Below, piece after piece: positions 1 to 7,754 of a stretch of 34,459 nucleotides of DNA. The translations under genes and the position numbers were made by a program. The DNA comes from an uncultured Maribacter sp. Its GTDB lineage: Bacteria; Bacteroidota; Bacteroidia; Flavobacteriales; Flavobacteriaceae. The notes below the pieces were generated by a model, which was not told where the DNA came from, ran no database searches, and saw only the letters and a program-made list of their open reading frames with translations. The stretch is taken from NCBI GenBank assembly GCA_938038975.1, contig CALHVP010000212.1:1-34459 (forward strand), in the 5' to 3' direction. Each line of letters begins with the position of its first letter. Position 1 is the stretch's first letter.

Positions 1-226
1 AAAGATAACCACTGAAAGTATAAATCTATTAGCACCTAAAATCTTGCAAGTAACCATTCTTGAGCACGGTCAAAAACCTCAACATAATAGCATTAGGGTA
101 TCGTAATTACTTTTTTGCTAACAGAAGCTCAGACGTGAAATCAGGTCACAATTGGTTATAGGTATTTAGAATTACCCTCTTACCGGCCAGTAGAGTCTTA
201 ATATACAAAATACCTACATACCATTT

Positions 227-679
227 TTAGAACATCAAATTAGAATATATCATACTTTTCAAATCTTTGGGAAGTACATCGCGGATATCTTCCATTTCCC
301 CCAAGGAGATGTATTTTCTTAAATAAATAAAGGTAATATCGATGTACTTCTCGACCAGATCATCTTCATATCCAAAATCGTTTACAGCAGCAGGTCCATC
401 AAATTGGCGTACTAGTTCAACGAATTCCTTCATATGCTTAATTTTTGGTTTTTGCTTTTTAACCGCCCAACCGTTTACGTAAACTCCTTTTAAGAACATT
501 GGTAGTTGTGCCATTAATTGTAGTGATTCTTCTACAGGAATGATTTCACGCAAGGCGTGCATTATCGAGACGAATATTCTTCCAGCCTTTTCAGGTTCCT
601 TTTTCATATCCATAAATTTAGAATAATCCTTTAAAAACAATTTTCCTTCCGCTGCGTATTGATTAAAATTAAGTGCCAT
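227..679 (-). CDS. DUF2267 family protein
   Basis: The track ORF opens at a non-ATG codon (733). I place the start at the internal ATG at 679 (MALNFNQYAAEG), because the ORF's upstream part overlaps the promoter element at 703-710. The roughly 150-residue product is soluble and mainly helical. The segment with 'ALREIIPVEESLQLMAQLPMFLKGVYVNGW' character matches the DUF2267 pattern (helix, 'LP..L.G.Y..GW'), a family of unknown biochemical role that often sits beside universal stress proteins and Hsp20. It is transcribed away from a two-way TGAY-N4-RTCA promoter shared with the broken USP gene at 799. There is no signal peptide or membrane segment, so it should be cytoplasmic. The family call rests on pattern memory and is moderately sure; no function is claimed. 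Confidence 0.72.
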   Translation of the reverse strand: MALNFNQYAAEGKLFLKDYSKFMDMKKEPEKAGRIFVSIMHALREIIPVEESLQLMAQLPMFLKGVYVNGWAVKKQKPKIKHMKEFVELVRQFDGPAAVNDFGYEDDLVEKYIDITFIYLRKYISLGEMEDIRDVLPKDLKSMIYSNLMF

Positions 680-702
680 AATATAAAATTTTAAGTGAAG
701 TT

Positions 703-776
703 TAAAATTGATGGTTTTATACAAGTGGTGCAATGATGGTGGTCATTTTGAGCAGTTTTTCACCAAACTATATTTG
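703..776. promoter_or_regulatory. Divergent Crp/Fnr-like promoter, site 1
   Basis: The palindrome TGATGGTGGTCA lies at 734-745. Rightward, a perfect -7 element TATATTTG (769-776) starts 23 bp after it and faces the USP pseudogene. Leftward, CAATTTTA (710-703) lies at the mirror distance and faces the DUF2267 gene. This is the same geometry as the other sites in the window. Confidence 0.7.
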
Positions 777-798
777 TATAACTACAAAAGCACTTAAA

Positions 799-1013
799 AT
801 GAAAAAAAACTATTCTACCCACCGATTTCTCTGAAAACGCCGAAAATACAATCGACTATGCCTTATTTCTTTGTAAAAGGAAGAATGCACTTTCTACCCC
901 TACTCCATGCCTATTACAATGCTCCATCGACTCCTAAAACTATAATGATGACTCAGGAAGTACTAAAACAACTCATAAAAAAATTACAAGCCATAAATAA
1001 TACGAACAGCTGA
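799..1013 (+). pseudogene. Broken, truncated universal stress protein gene
   Basis: An ATG at 799 is followed by a run of eight A. Read with seven A, the DNA encodes MKKTILPTDFSENAENTIDYALF, the classic N-terminus of a UspA-domain protein. As it stands the frame stops after about 11 codons. Further on, near 885-905, at least two more frame changes are needed to read 'LLHAYYNAPSTPKT', after which a stop falls at 1011-1013. The remnant covers roughly 70 codons, while the intact USPs nearby have about 290. Several independent lesions make sequencing error an unlikely full explanation. The promoter in front is intact (perfect -7 element), so the locus may still be transcribed. Possible decayed coding sequence continues to about 1070, but I cannot follow it. 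Confidence 0.7.
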
Positions 1014-1077
1014 TTTGAAATATCACCATTCAGACTGACGTACCCCTATAGATTCTTCCTGAAATTGAATAGGTAAT

Positions 1078-1341
1078 CTAGACAACCATTGATGCAAGTC
1101 TTGCTTGAAAATTAGACTCTTGTTTTGAGCTTAGCTTAACCTCGCACATAGGATACCCTATACGTTTCAGTTCTTGTTTTACGTGTTGGAGCGAAATCAG
1201 ATTCGCAAAAAGGAACAGCATCGTACTATTTTCGATGTCTATATTTATGATGCGAATATCCAATATCCGATTCAGGTTACGGATAATGGTATTTTTACAA
1301 GATTCAGATTCTAGATTTTTTAGTTTTGCCATGGCTTTCAT
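1078..1341 (-). CDS. Small HMA-like (ferredoxin-fold) protein
   Basis: This 87-residue protein has a basic N-terminus and a beta-alpha-beta layout: 'RNLNRILDIRIINIDIEN', then 'FLFANLISLQHVKQELKRIGYP'. That pattern, ending in 'LKRIGYP', resembles heavy-metal-associated (HMA) domains, but the metal-binding CxxC loop is absent; its only cysteines (C15 and one in 'PMCEV') are far apart. I therefore read it as a possible HMA-fold protein that does not bind metal in the usual way, with low confidence in the family. ATGs at 1341 and 1332 are both possible starts. A TGAY-N4-RTCA promoter lies immediately upstream, so it belongs to the same regulated set as its neighbours. Confidence 0.5.
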   Translation of the reverse strand: MKAMAKLKNLESESCKNTIIRNLNRILDIRIINIDIENSTMLFLFANLISLQHVKQELKRIGYPMCEVKLSSKQESNFQARLASMVV

Positions 1342-1367
1342 AGAAGTAAGATTTTAAGGTTTTCGTA

Positions 1368-1410
1368 CTAAAATAAAGCGTAACCTAGCCCTTAAGAATG
1401 ACCTAGATCA
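1368..1410 (-). promoter_or_regulatory. Crp/Fnr-like promoter, site 2
   Basis: The palindrome TGACCTAGATCA (1399-1410) is 23 bp upstream, on the minus strand, of TATTTTAG (1375-1368), a near match to TAnnTTTG. It drives the small HMA-like gene starting at 1341. No matching -7 element exists on the plus strand. Confidence 0.65.
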
Positions 1411-1452
1411 TTTAGGAGTATTTTAACCTTTAATTGATGCGTACACCAACAT

Positions 1453-1746
1453 TTATTGATACAGTAAAAAATCAGGACAAAAAATGGGAAGTATAAAGAA
1501 TATGAAAAGCATAAAAAGAATGGCCCACAAGGCACCCATTAATAAAGGATAGGCCAATAGCCCGCCCTTTGCTTCTGGTCTTAGCGAATGAGCAATTAAG
1601 CCATGAATTCCAATACTACAAAGCATAAAAATAAGTCCTGACAACAGAATTAAAAAGACTTTTGAATGTGTATCGCGAATAGTATAAAGATAGTACCAAA
1701 GACCAAAGGCGACAACAATAATAACACTGTAGATTCTTCTTGCCAT
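1453..1746 (-). CDS. Small integral membrane protein
   Basis: The 97-residue product begins MARRIYS and carries about three hydrophobic segments: residues 4-22 (around 'VIIVVAFGLWYYLY'), 31-55 (around 'FLILLSGLIFMLCS') and 63-89 (around 'LLMGALWAILFMLFIFF'). A short polar loop, 'HSLRPEAKGG', separates the last two. It ends in the hydrophobic 'CPDFLLYQ'. I do not recognise the family. The upstream region lacks a TGAY-N4-RTCA site at the proper distance; TGAATTGAATCA at 1788-1799 has no -7 element behind it. It may therefore be outside the shared regulon, or depend on another promoter. It lies downstream of the two-USP operon on the same strand, about 140 bp after it, so read-through is possible. 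Confidence 0.65.
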   Translation of the reverse strand: MARRIYSVIIVVAFGLWYYLYTIRDTHSKVFLILLSGLIFMLCSIGIHGLIAHSLRPEAKGGLLAYPLLMGALWAILFMLFIFFILPIFCPDFLLYQ

Positions 1747-1888
1747 TTCTATTTGTTTTTAAGGTTAACACGAACAATTTTTAAAGTTGAATTGAATCAG
1801 CATCCACAACAAATACAAAGAAATGCGATATCATAAATTTATGAACATCTAGGATTCAAAATACTTCTGTTCAGCTTTTTAACAAATG

Positions 1889-2764
1889 CTAAAGAACCGC
1901 ATTAAAATAAAATAGCTGATGGTTGCCCTCATGGAAACTCATCAAGGGAACCCTACCATAAGATTCCATTTTTTTCACAAGATTGCGATGAAACCACTTT
2001 TTGAAGATGCTTCTCTGTTCCCTTTCTAACATAACCACCATATCTGCATTGACATCCCCAAGATAAACTCGAAGCGATTCAAAAATATCTTCAGAAAAAA
2101 GAAGCTTGAATTCCATCTTATCATAGGATACTTTGTCTGAAAGCATCTCCTTAAACCATTCCAACAGCGTTTCGCCAGCATATTCATCTTCGGTAACAAT
2201 ATGTACCACTTTTATCTGGGAATCAAAGGCCTTGGCCAGTTCTGTCAATTTACGAATAGCATAAATATCCTCTTCCTCGAAAGCCGTCGCATAGACAATG
2301 GTCTTAAGTGATATATGGCTGGCATCCGAAGGAACCGCCAAGATAGGGCAAGGTGCTTTTTTAATGAGATTTTTCGTAGTACTGCCCATCATTATTTCCC
2401 TAATTACACTTTCGCCCTTGATGCCTACCACCACCATTTGGGCATGCCATTCTTCAGCCGTAGAAAGAATACCTTTCAAGACCGATTTGTTTTCTACGGG
2501 CTGAAGCTGAATGTTAGGTGCCTTCCATATGGCTCCCAAATGTTCTTGACAGAAACCCTCCAACTTAATCCGATTTGTTTTAAAGGCGTCTTTCTCCAAA
2601 TCAGGAAAAGGTTCTGAAAGAGCGGTAGCACCTAAAATAGTAGGGTAATCGAACACATGGCAAACTACCAACCTATAACCTAATTGTTCGGCCAGACTTC
2701 GGGCATACTTTAAAGCGGCTACTGAATTTTTTGAAAAATCGGTGGCATACAGAATTGTTTTCAT
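1889..2764 (-). CDS. Universal stress protein, tandem UspA domains (second of pair)
   Basis: I choose ATG 2764 (MKTILYATDFSKNS), 20 codons inside the track ORF, because USP domains begin with exactly this strand. The product, about 291 residues, has two UspA domains: roughly 1-145 and 150-285. Domain 1 ends in the nucleotide-binding type loop 'VVGIKGESVIREIMMGSTTKNL', matching the G-2x-G-9x-G(S/T) signature of ATP-binding USPs. Domain 2 opens with 'KTIVYATAFEEED' and lacks a clear glycine loop. The gene follows the upstream USP by 34 bp on the same strand and looks like its tandem duplicate; both end with a similar 'ADMVVMLERE' stretch. It is cytoplasmic and probably expressed from the promoter at 3687-3729. 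Confidence 0.9.
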   Translation of the reverse strand: MKTILYATDFSKNSVAALKYARSLAEQLGYRLVVCHVFDYPTILGATALSEPFPDLEKDAFKTNRIKLEGFCQEHLGAIWKAPNIQLQPVENKSVLKGILSTAEEWHAQMVVVGIKGESVIREIMMGSTTKNLIKKAPCPILAVPSDASHISLKTIVYATAFEEEDIYAIRKLTELAKAFDSQIKVVHIVTEDEYAGETLLEWFKEMLSDKVSYDKMEFKLLFSEDIFESLRVYLGDVNADMVVMLEREQRSIFKKWFHRNLVKKMESYGRVPLMSFHEGNHQLFYFNAVL

Positions 2765-2798
2765 TTTCCTAATTTTTTGATCACTATAGAATAGATTA

Positions 2799-3674
2799 TC
2801 AACGTAACGTAAAATCCAGCACATTCAAATTGGCCTCGTTAAAACTCAACAATGGTAATTCTCCATAGCTCTGCATTTTCCTGACCAAATCACGATGGAA
2901 TATTTTTTTTAGGAAACCCTGTTTTTCCCTTTCAAGCATAACGACCATATCCGCATTGACCTCTACTAAATAGTCGCGGAGAGATTCAAAAATATCCTCG
3001 GAAAACAATAGCTTAAATTCCAGAGATTGATAGTTAACCTTCTCTGCTAAAGCATTTTTAAACCATTCCATTTGTATCTCTCCCGCATATTCTTTCTTAG
3101 TAGAAATATGTACCACTCTGATCTTCGATTTAAAATGCTGGGCAAGCTCCACCGTTTTTTGAATGGCATACACATCTTCCTGCTCAAAATCAGTGGCATA
3201 AACAATTGTTTTGGGAGCGGCATAGCTAGCCTCCGAAGGGATAGCCAGTACAGGGCAAGCCGCTTTTTTAATCAGGCGCTTGGTAGTAGTGCCCAATATT
3301 GTGTCCTGAAAAGCACTTTCGCCTTTGGCACCCACTACAATCAGTTCTGCGTGCCAGTCTGCGGCTATCGCCAAAACACCATCTAGAATTGCCAAATCTT
3401 CTACTGGAGCGATCTGAATTTTCTTGGTCTTCCATTCCTGCCCTAAATGTGCTTTACAGAAATCCTCTAATTTGGTACGATGTGTTTTAAGAGCTTGTTT
3501 TCTCATTTCGGGCAAGTGCTCGATAATCATACCTTGGGTAACGATAGGATAGGAAAATACGTGTGTGACCACCAAACGTGCAGCTACCATAATACTTAAT
3601 TTTTGAGCATATTTTAATGCAGCAATAGAGTTTTTAGAATAATCGGTGGCATATAGAATTGTTTTCATTCTCAT
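2799..3674 (-). CDS. Universal stress protein, tandem UspA domains (first of pair)
   Basis: The roughly 290-residue product has two UspA domains: MKTILYATDYSKNS at the N-terminus, 'KTIVYATDFEQEDV' opening the second near residue 158. The first domain has the ATP-binding loop 'VVGAKGESAFQDTILGTTTKRL'. ATGs at 3674 and 3668 are both possible; the leader would be very short (about 8-14 nt from the inferred transcription start). It is first in an operon with the 1889-2764 paralogue. A shared two-way TGAY-N4-RTCA site separates it from the gene at 3806. USPs of this kind are often induced by oxygen limitation or growth arrest in other bacteria; that link is family knowledge, and its use here is inferred from the promoter. 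Confidence 0.9.
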   Translation of the reverse strand: MRMKTILYATDYSKNSIAALKYAQKLSIMVAARLVVTHVFSYPIVTQGMIIEHLPEMRKQALKTHRTKLEDFCKAHLGQEWKTKKIQIAPVEDLAILDGVLAIAADWHAELIVVGAKGESAFQDTILGTTTKRLIKKAACPVLAIPSEASYAAPKTIVYATDFEQEDVYAIQKTVELAQHFKSKIRVVHISTKKEYAGEIQMEWFKNALAEKVNYQSLEFKLLFSEDIFESLRDYLVEVNADMVVMLEREKQGFLKKIFHRDLVRKMQSYGELPLLSFNEANLNVLDFTLR

Positions 3675-3686
3675 TTATTTAAAAAG

Positions 3687-3760
3687 TAAATTTAACAACC
3701 ATTACTAAGCTGCTACATGACCTAGGTCATATAACAAAAACGTGGAACATTATAGTTTTG
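3687..3760. promoter_or_regulatory. Divergent Crp/Fnr-like promoter, site 3
   Basis: The perfect palindrome TGACCTAGGTCA lies at 3718-3729. The rightward -7 element TAGTTTTG (3753-3760) and the leftward -7 element TAAATTTA (3694-3687) are each exactly 23 bp away. This is the clearest two-way site in the window and serves the USP operon (left) and the small secreted protein (right). Confidence 0.8.
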
Positions 3761-3805
3761 TTACACAAAATGAGTATGTAGACGTAACACCTAAAAAATA
3801 GAATT

Positions 3806-4129
3806 ATGAAGAAGTATATCCTCGCCATGACATTTGCTTGCGCATTGTTAAGCCTCAAAGCACAAACAGAACCGGTAGAGGAAGAAATAAACGTTGGTGC
3901 TGTTTTACAAATCGGTAAATCGGTTACCTATGGGTATTCCCATATTAATTTTCCCAGACCAAATTTTATAATCAAAAGGGGAGGTATTCTCAACTATAAA
4001 GACCTCTGGGGCGAAAAAGTAGTAGTAACCGAGGTATATCAAAATAAAAAAATGAAACCGAGGTTACCCTTGAACGAAAGAACGGAAAAAAGTTTTTTAG
4101 AAATTATAAGAGTGTTAAGGCCAAACTAG
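3806..4129 (+). CDS. Small secreted protein, probable C-terminal frameshift
   Basis: The N-terminus MKKYILAMTFACALLSLKAQ is a signal peptide with likely cleavage after 'LKA', so the product should be periplasmic or exported. The mature part contains 'GAVLQIGKSVTYGYSHINFPRPNF' and 'GEKVVVTEVY' and looks beta-rich. I do not recognise the family. The annotated frame ends at 4129 with a basic tail, 'NERTEKSFLEIIRVLRPN'. If the run of seven A at 4046-4052 were eight A, translation would continue as 'NETEVTLERKNGKKFFRN...VKAKLVEALASGELMVQ' and stop at 4167, which looks more like real protein. I infer a true or technical single-base frameshift. It is driven by the rightward half of the promoter at 3718. 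Confidence 0.6.
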   Translation: MKKYILAMTFACALLSLKAQTEPVEEEINVGAVLQIGKSVTYGYSHINFPRPNFIIKRGGILNYKDLWGEKVVVTEVYQNKKMKPRLPLNERTEKSFLEIIRVLRPN

Positions 4130-4274
4130 TAGAAGCACTAGCTAGCGGTGAACTTATGGTCCAATGAACTGAATAAAAATTATGTATTGAACAAAAAGAA
4201 ACCAATGAATAAACTAGTGGTACCGTTACCTAAAACTAGTTAGCGGACATAGGTTTATTGCTACATGTTTATTT

Positions 4275-4457
4275 TCATGTTTTACTCTCTATTTTCAGGA
4301 ACGATCGTTTAGCTCTAACACCGGTAAATCCGAATAGTAACCCAATTCTTTGACTAAAGGCTTTAATACCATCGTGTACTTTTACGTCTTTAAAGAAATG
4401 AAAACTATAGTTTATCTGACCCAAAATGGTTTCCAGTAGTTCTTTGGACTTACTATA
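4275..4457 (-). pseudogene. C-terminal fragment of an unrecognised gene
   Basis: On the minus strand an open frame of about 60 codons runs up to a stop at 4275-4277 and ends in '...GLLFGFTGVRAKRSFLKIESKT'. It has no start codon of its own and is cut off at the left end of the IS3 remnant. Its residue composition looks protein-like, so I read it as the 3' end of a gene interrupted by the insertion. I cannot name the family, and a chance open frame is possible. The rest of 4168-4460 shows nothing else I can support. Confidence 0.3.
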
Positions 4458-4511
4458 TTAGACTGGACATAAGGTTGAGGGAATTGTTGTTACATAATTT
4501 AACTTTGAATT

Positions 4512-4826
4512 ATGTCAAGACGAAAAAAGAATTACAGCGTAGAATTTAAGAAAAAGGAAGTAGAATTAAGCTTTGCAAGAGGTAGTGTAACTCAGATATG
4601 TGAGGAATTGGACATTCCTACTTCTGTATTGAGTCGTTGGCGAAGAGAATCTAATGAATATGGTGAAAATAGTTTTCCAGGTCGAGGAAAGCCAAAACTA
4701 ACGGATCAGCAACGGGAGATAGCTCAATTGAAACTAGAATTAAAAGATATGAAACTAGAGCGTGATATCTTAAAAAAGGCAATCAGCATCTTCTCCGCGA
4801 ACGACAGGAAAAATTTAGGTTCATGA
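4512..4826 (+). CDS. IS3-family transposase OrfA
   Basis: This 104-residue protein starts MSRRKKNYSVEFKKKEVE, the usual IS3/IS150-group OrfA opening. A helix-turn-helix follows ('GSVTQICEELDIPTSVLSRWRRE', residues about 25-47), then a leucine-zipper-like segment, 'REIAQLKLELKDMKLERDILKKA' (about 73-95). The HTH binds the IS ends and the zipper mediates oligomerisation; in the intact family OrfA is also fused to OrfB by programmed -1 frameshifting. The stop overlaps the OrfB start in the sequence ATGA at 4823-4826. OrfA looks intact, but with OrfB truncated no active transposase can be made from this copy. Confidence 0.9.
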   Translation: MSRRKKNYSVEFKKKEVELSFARGSVTQICEELDIPTSVLSRWRRESNEYGENSFPGRGKPKLTDQQREIAQLKLELKDMKLERDILKKAISIFSANDRKNLGS

Positions 4827-5020
4827 AGCATCATAAATTTAAATTTCCAGTTGGGAATATGTGTGAAATATTAGGAGTAAGCAAAAGTGGTTATTATAAT
4901 TGGTTAAAATCAGGCCCATCCAAACTATGGTTAGAAAACGAGGCTATATCTATTGAAATACACACTATTTTTAAGGAGAGCTTTGAAAATTATGGAGCTC
5001 CAAGAATTAAAGTGGAGTTA
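4823..5020 (+). pseudogene. IS3-family transposase OrfB, truncated
   Basis: OrfB begins at the ATG overlapping the OrfA stop. About 66 residues are recognisable: 'FPVGNMCEILGVSKSGYYNWL' is the family's N-terminal HTH-like region, and 'SFENYGAPRIKVEL' precedes the integrase core in intact members. Beyond that the frame runs into 'FFTSPNAPKKRVVQYY', which is antisense to the intergenic and terminal part of the LOG gene, so the DDE catalytic domain is absent. The open frame extends to 5224 only by chance. Confidence 0.85.
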
Positions 5021-5064
5021 TTTTTTACTTCTCCCAATGCACCTAAAAAAAGAGTTGTTCAATA

Positions 5065-5787
5065 CTACCCCTCCCCGAACCAACGGCTCGGCTTTGTTCT
5101 TACAAGTTTGAATTTATTAATAGCATGTGCCCTTATATGTGCAATCATCTCTTCCACGGAATCGGTTACGAAAAGCAATTTCATGTCTTCCTTATCGATA
5201 CTTTCATTTTGTGCCATAATTTGAATGTGCTGGCAGAGTTCCTTGTGGTATTCAGAACCAAAAATGACAACAGGAAAGTCCCTAATCATCTTGGTCTGTA
5301 TAAGCGTTATAGATTCAAATAATTCATCCAATGTACCCATACCACCTGGCATGACCACAAAAGCATACGAATATTTAATCAACAAGAACTTACGTACAAA
5401 AAAATAGCGTATATCTATCCATGTATGCAAATACGGATTTCGTTTCTGTTCGAATGGCAGAATGATGTTACAGCCTACCGAAGGTCCTCCGGCCTCGTAG
5501 GCACCCTTGTTAGCTGCTTCCATAATACCAGGACCACCACCTGTCATTACTGTAAATCCCAATATTGATAAGGCAGCACCTACTTTTTCCGCTTGTTGGT
5601 AATAGAGATGGTCAGGTTCAAATCGAGCCGAACCAAAAACGGTAACGCAAGGGCCTAGAAAATGCATCTTTCTGAACGCCTTAATAAAACTAAACATAAC
5701 CCTGAACGTAAAAAATAGTTCGTTCAGACGCGATAGCGGTCCACTAAGGAATGGAGATTCTTCTGGACTTAATTGCTGCTCGTTCAT
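5065..5787 (-). CDS. LOG-family (TIGR00730-type) Rossmann-fold protein
   Basis: This 240-residue protein carries both hallmark LOG motifs: 'GGGPGIMEAANKGA' (about residues 83-96) and 'MPGGMGTLDE' (about 146-155). 'VTVFGSARF' forms the first Rossmann strand. Family members hydrolyse nucleoside 5'-monophosphates to free base and ribose-5-phosphate (cytokinin-activating LOG enzymes, bacterial nucleosidases). Which nucleotide is used here cannot be told. The N-terminal 40 residues ('LSRLNELFFTFRVMFSFIKAF') are an extension seen in the longer bacterial type. It begins 12 bp after the HtrA-type gene and is the last gene of that operon. Its 3' end lies close to the IS3 deletion junction, but the terminal sequence looks natural. 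Confidence 0.85.
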   Translation of the reverse strand: MNEQQLSPEESPFLSGPLSRLNELFFTFRVMFSFIKAFRKMHFLGPCVTVFGSARFEPDHLYYQQAEKVGAALSILGFTVMTGGGPGIMEAANKGAYEAGGPSVGCNIILPFEQKRNPYLHTWIDIRYFFVRKFLLIKYSYAFVVMPGGMGTLDELFESITLIQTKMIRDFPVVIFGSEYHKELCQHIQIMAQNESIDKEDMKLLFVTDSVEEMIAHIRAHAINKFKLVRTKPSRWFGEG

Positions 5788-5799
5788 TTTGGTTAATCC

Positions 5800-7305
5800 T
5801 TAAGAATCCAACCCAAACGCATAGTATTGTTTTCCAGGTATGTCTTCATATACCCCTTCTAACATTACACCTCCTTTTTTATTTTCCAAAACGGAAACCA
5901 ATGCTTTTACATTGGTAATCTTTTTGCCATCTACATGTGTAATAATATAACCAGGACGCATTTGTGTTTTTTGTCGCAACACCCCAGGGTACAAATTAAC
6001 CACTCGCACACCGCCGTCCAAATTCAATTTTTTTGTGGTTTCCTTATCCAATGTTTCAAAGTCGGCACCCAAATAATTGAGCATTTCTACATTCTCCTTT
6101 TTTGTGATATCGGTAGTTCCTTTTACATTTTCCAAGGTTACTTTCAACTCCCGCTCTTTTCCTTTCCTATTTACTATAACGGATATCTTGTCACCCGGTC
6201 TATGCTGGGCTATAATCTCCTGTAGTCTTGGCGATGTGGCAACGCTTATTCCTTCAACTTTTAAAATGATATCCCCAGGCTCCATTCCTGCCTTTTCAGC
6301 AGCACTATCTTCGTTAACGGTTTCAACCCAAACACCTTCTATAAAATCTACTTTCTTTTCCTTGGCCAAATTTCCGTTCATAGTTGTTATGATAACACCT
6401 AACATACCCCGCTGTACGCTTCCATACTTTAACAAATCGCTTACAACTTTGGTTACGATATTACTTGGTATTGCGAAACCATATCCTGTGTAGCTACCCG
6501 TTCGGGTGGCAATGGCAGAGTTAATACCCACAATTTTTCCGTTAAGGTCTACTAAGGCTCCACCGCTATTACCGGGATTAATGGCTGCATCGGTCTGGAT
6601 AAAGCTCTCTATGGCGAATTTATCAGGATTAATATTAATATTTCGTGCTTTGGCGCTTATGATACCCGCGGTAACGGTAGAATAGAGACTATACGGATTA
6701 CCTACCGCCAATACCCACTCTCCAATTTCAACATCATCAGAATTAACAAAGGACAAGGCTTTTAAATTATCAGCTTTAATCTGTACCAGTGCCAAATCCG
6801 TTGCTGGATCCGCACCTATCACTATGGCTTTATATGTTTCATTGTTGTGCAGTGTAACCTCCAGTTCGGTGGCATTATCGATAACATGATTATTGGTTAC
6901 AATGTGACCTTTCTCATCGATAATCACACCGGAACCAGAACCATACATAGGTTGCTGCGGCATATTATCGGGCATTTGAAAACGGTCCCCGAAAAAATCC
7001 CTGAAAAAATCGGGTAATTGTTGAGGCTGTATTCCGATGTCTTCCCTCTTCGCGGTTTGTGTAGATCGTATATGCACTACTGCATCCAAAACTTTTTTGG
7101 CGGTTTCGGTAAAATCAACAGGCCCGCCCTTAAACTCTTCCTTTTTATGTTCTGCGGATTCATTAGCATCACTATTTCCCGTATAAAATTGAAGTTGTTC
7201 ATTTTCATTGTCTGCCCCAAAATCTTTTACTTCTTTACAGGAAAGTATAAAAACCGATAATACGAGTATTAAAGATATACCTAAACTTAGCTTAGTTTTT
7301 CTCAT
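5800..7305 (-). CDS. HtrA/DegP-type serine protease lipoprotein with two PDZ domains
   Basis: I use ATG 7305 (MRKTKLSLGIS), not the track start at 7383, because it begins a lipoprotein signal peptide with lipobox 'ILSC' (Cys about 23). The trypsin-like domain has the triad: His in 'TNNHVID' (about 135), Asp in 'ATDLALVQI' (about 169) and Ser in 'NPGNSGGAL' (about 248). The first PDZ domain follows ('GVWVETVNEDSAAEKAGMEPGD'), then a second, weaker one at the C-terminus ('VVNLYPGVLRQ..MRPGYII'). The family degrades and refolds damaged envelope proteins. The lipobox suggests anchoring in a membrane facing the periplasm, which differs from soluble DegP. It is the middle gene of an operon: 28 bp after a small lipoprotein and 12 bp before the LOG gene. 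Confidence 0.92.
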   Translation of the reverse strand: MRKTKLSLGISLILVLSVFILSCKEVKDFGADNENEQLQFYTGNSDANESAEHKKEEFKGGPVDFTETAKKVLDAVVHIRSTQTAKREDIGIQPQQLPDFFRDFFGDRFQMPDNMPQQPMYGSGSGVIIDEKGHIVTNNHVIDNATELEVTLHNNETYKAIVIGADPATDLALVQIKADNLKALSFVNSDDVEIGEWVLAVGNPYSLYSTVTAGIISAKARNININPDKFAIESFIQTDAAINPGNSGGALVDLNGKIVGINSAIATRTGSYTGYGFAIPSNIVTKVVSDLLKYGSVQRGMLGVIITTMNGNLAKEKKVDFIEGVWVETVNEDSAAEKAGMEPGDIILKVEGISVATSPRLQEIIAQHRPGDKISVIVNRKGKERELKVTLENVKGTTDITKKENVEMLNYLGADFETLDKETTKKLNLDGGVRVVNLYPGVLRQKTQMRPGYIITHVDGKKITNVKALVSVLENKKGGVMLEGVYEDIPGKQYYAFGLDS

Positions 7306-7333
7306 TACTTTTATATTTATATGTGGTATCAAT

Positions 7334-7735
7334 TCAACCATTTCTTCTCTTTGTTGTTCTATTACTCCTTCCCCTATTTGCATTTTTTTGTTCGTGGTAC
7401 TTTCGTATATTATCGCCCCTATACCCCTTTACACGCTCATATCTTGAACGCCTCAAATCTAGACTTCGATAGCGAGGCGGCAAGACTTTACGGCGAATCC
7501 AAACCCCGCCGTCCAAATAAAGATAGCTACGTGCCGAAAGGTCATAATAAAAACGGTATTCTGGGAAATACACATAGCGCACGACTTCCAGCCGATTGGG
7601 ATAGAACCATGGAGGTGGCGGCTCATTAACAGCAGTAGTCAAGACCATGGGGCCGCAACTTGCCAATAATAATAGGAATATGGTAATTAGAAATAGTACG
7701 GCTGATCTTAAAAGTTCTTTACTGTTGATATACAT
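7334..7735 (-). CDS. Small arginine/tyrosine-rich lipoprotein
   Basis: This 133-residue protein has a hydrophobic signal segment and a clear lipobox, 'LLASC' (Cys about 27). The mature part is proline-rich ('EPPPPWFYPNR'), then has an aromatic stretch, 'YVYFPEYRFYYDLSARSYLYLDGGVW', and a basic tail ('RSRYERVKGYRG ... RRNG'). The Tyr-rich central part resembles short surface or outer-membrane-associated proteins with a 'YY....YLY..G.W' pattern; I cannot assign a function. It is the first gene of the operon with the HtrA-type protease and the LOG protein. The promoter at 7755-7797 lies directly in front. Co-expression with an envelope protease suggests a role in envelope maintenance, which is only an inference. 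Confidence 0.75.
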   Translation of the reverse strand: MYINSKELLRSAVLFLITIFLLLLASCGPMVLTTAVNEPPPPWFYPNRLEVVRYVYFPEYRFYYDLSARSYLYLDGGVWIRRKVLPPRYRSLDLRRSRYERVKGYRGDNIRKYHEQKNANRGRSNRTTKRRNG

Positions 7736-7754
7736 TGCTTTATTAATTTTATAA

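Larger units (their letters stand above)
4463..5020 (+). mobile_element. IS3-family remnant (right part deleted)
   Basis: This holds a complete OrfA, a truncated OrfB, and a possible left end near 4463 (GACTGGACATAAGGTTGAG). IS3 elements carry two overlapping frames; here OrfB homology stops near 5020 and the right inverted repeat is missing. Within 45 bp the 3' end of the LOG-family gene begins. The left end borders a gene fragment. The element is therefore a deletion remnant that cannot move by itself. Confidence 0.75.

Noticed and set aside
1788-1799. TGAATTGAATCA upstream of the small membrane protein gene, a TGA-N6-TCA string
   Set aside because: The inner bases do not fit Y/R and no -7 element lies at the 23-bp distance, so I treat it as chance.
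2298-2617. Plus-strand ORFs opposite the USP gene
   Set aside because: They are antisense to a well-conserved UspA gene and have no family-like composition; shadows.
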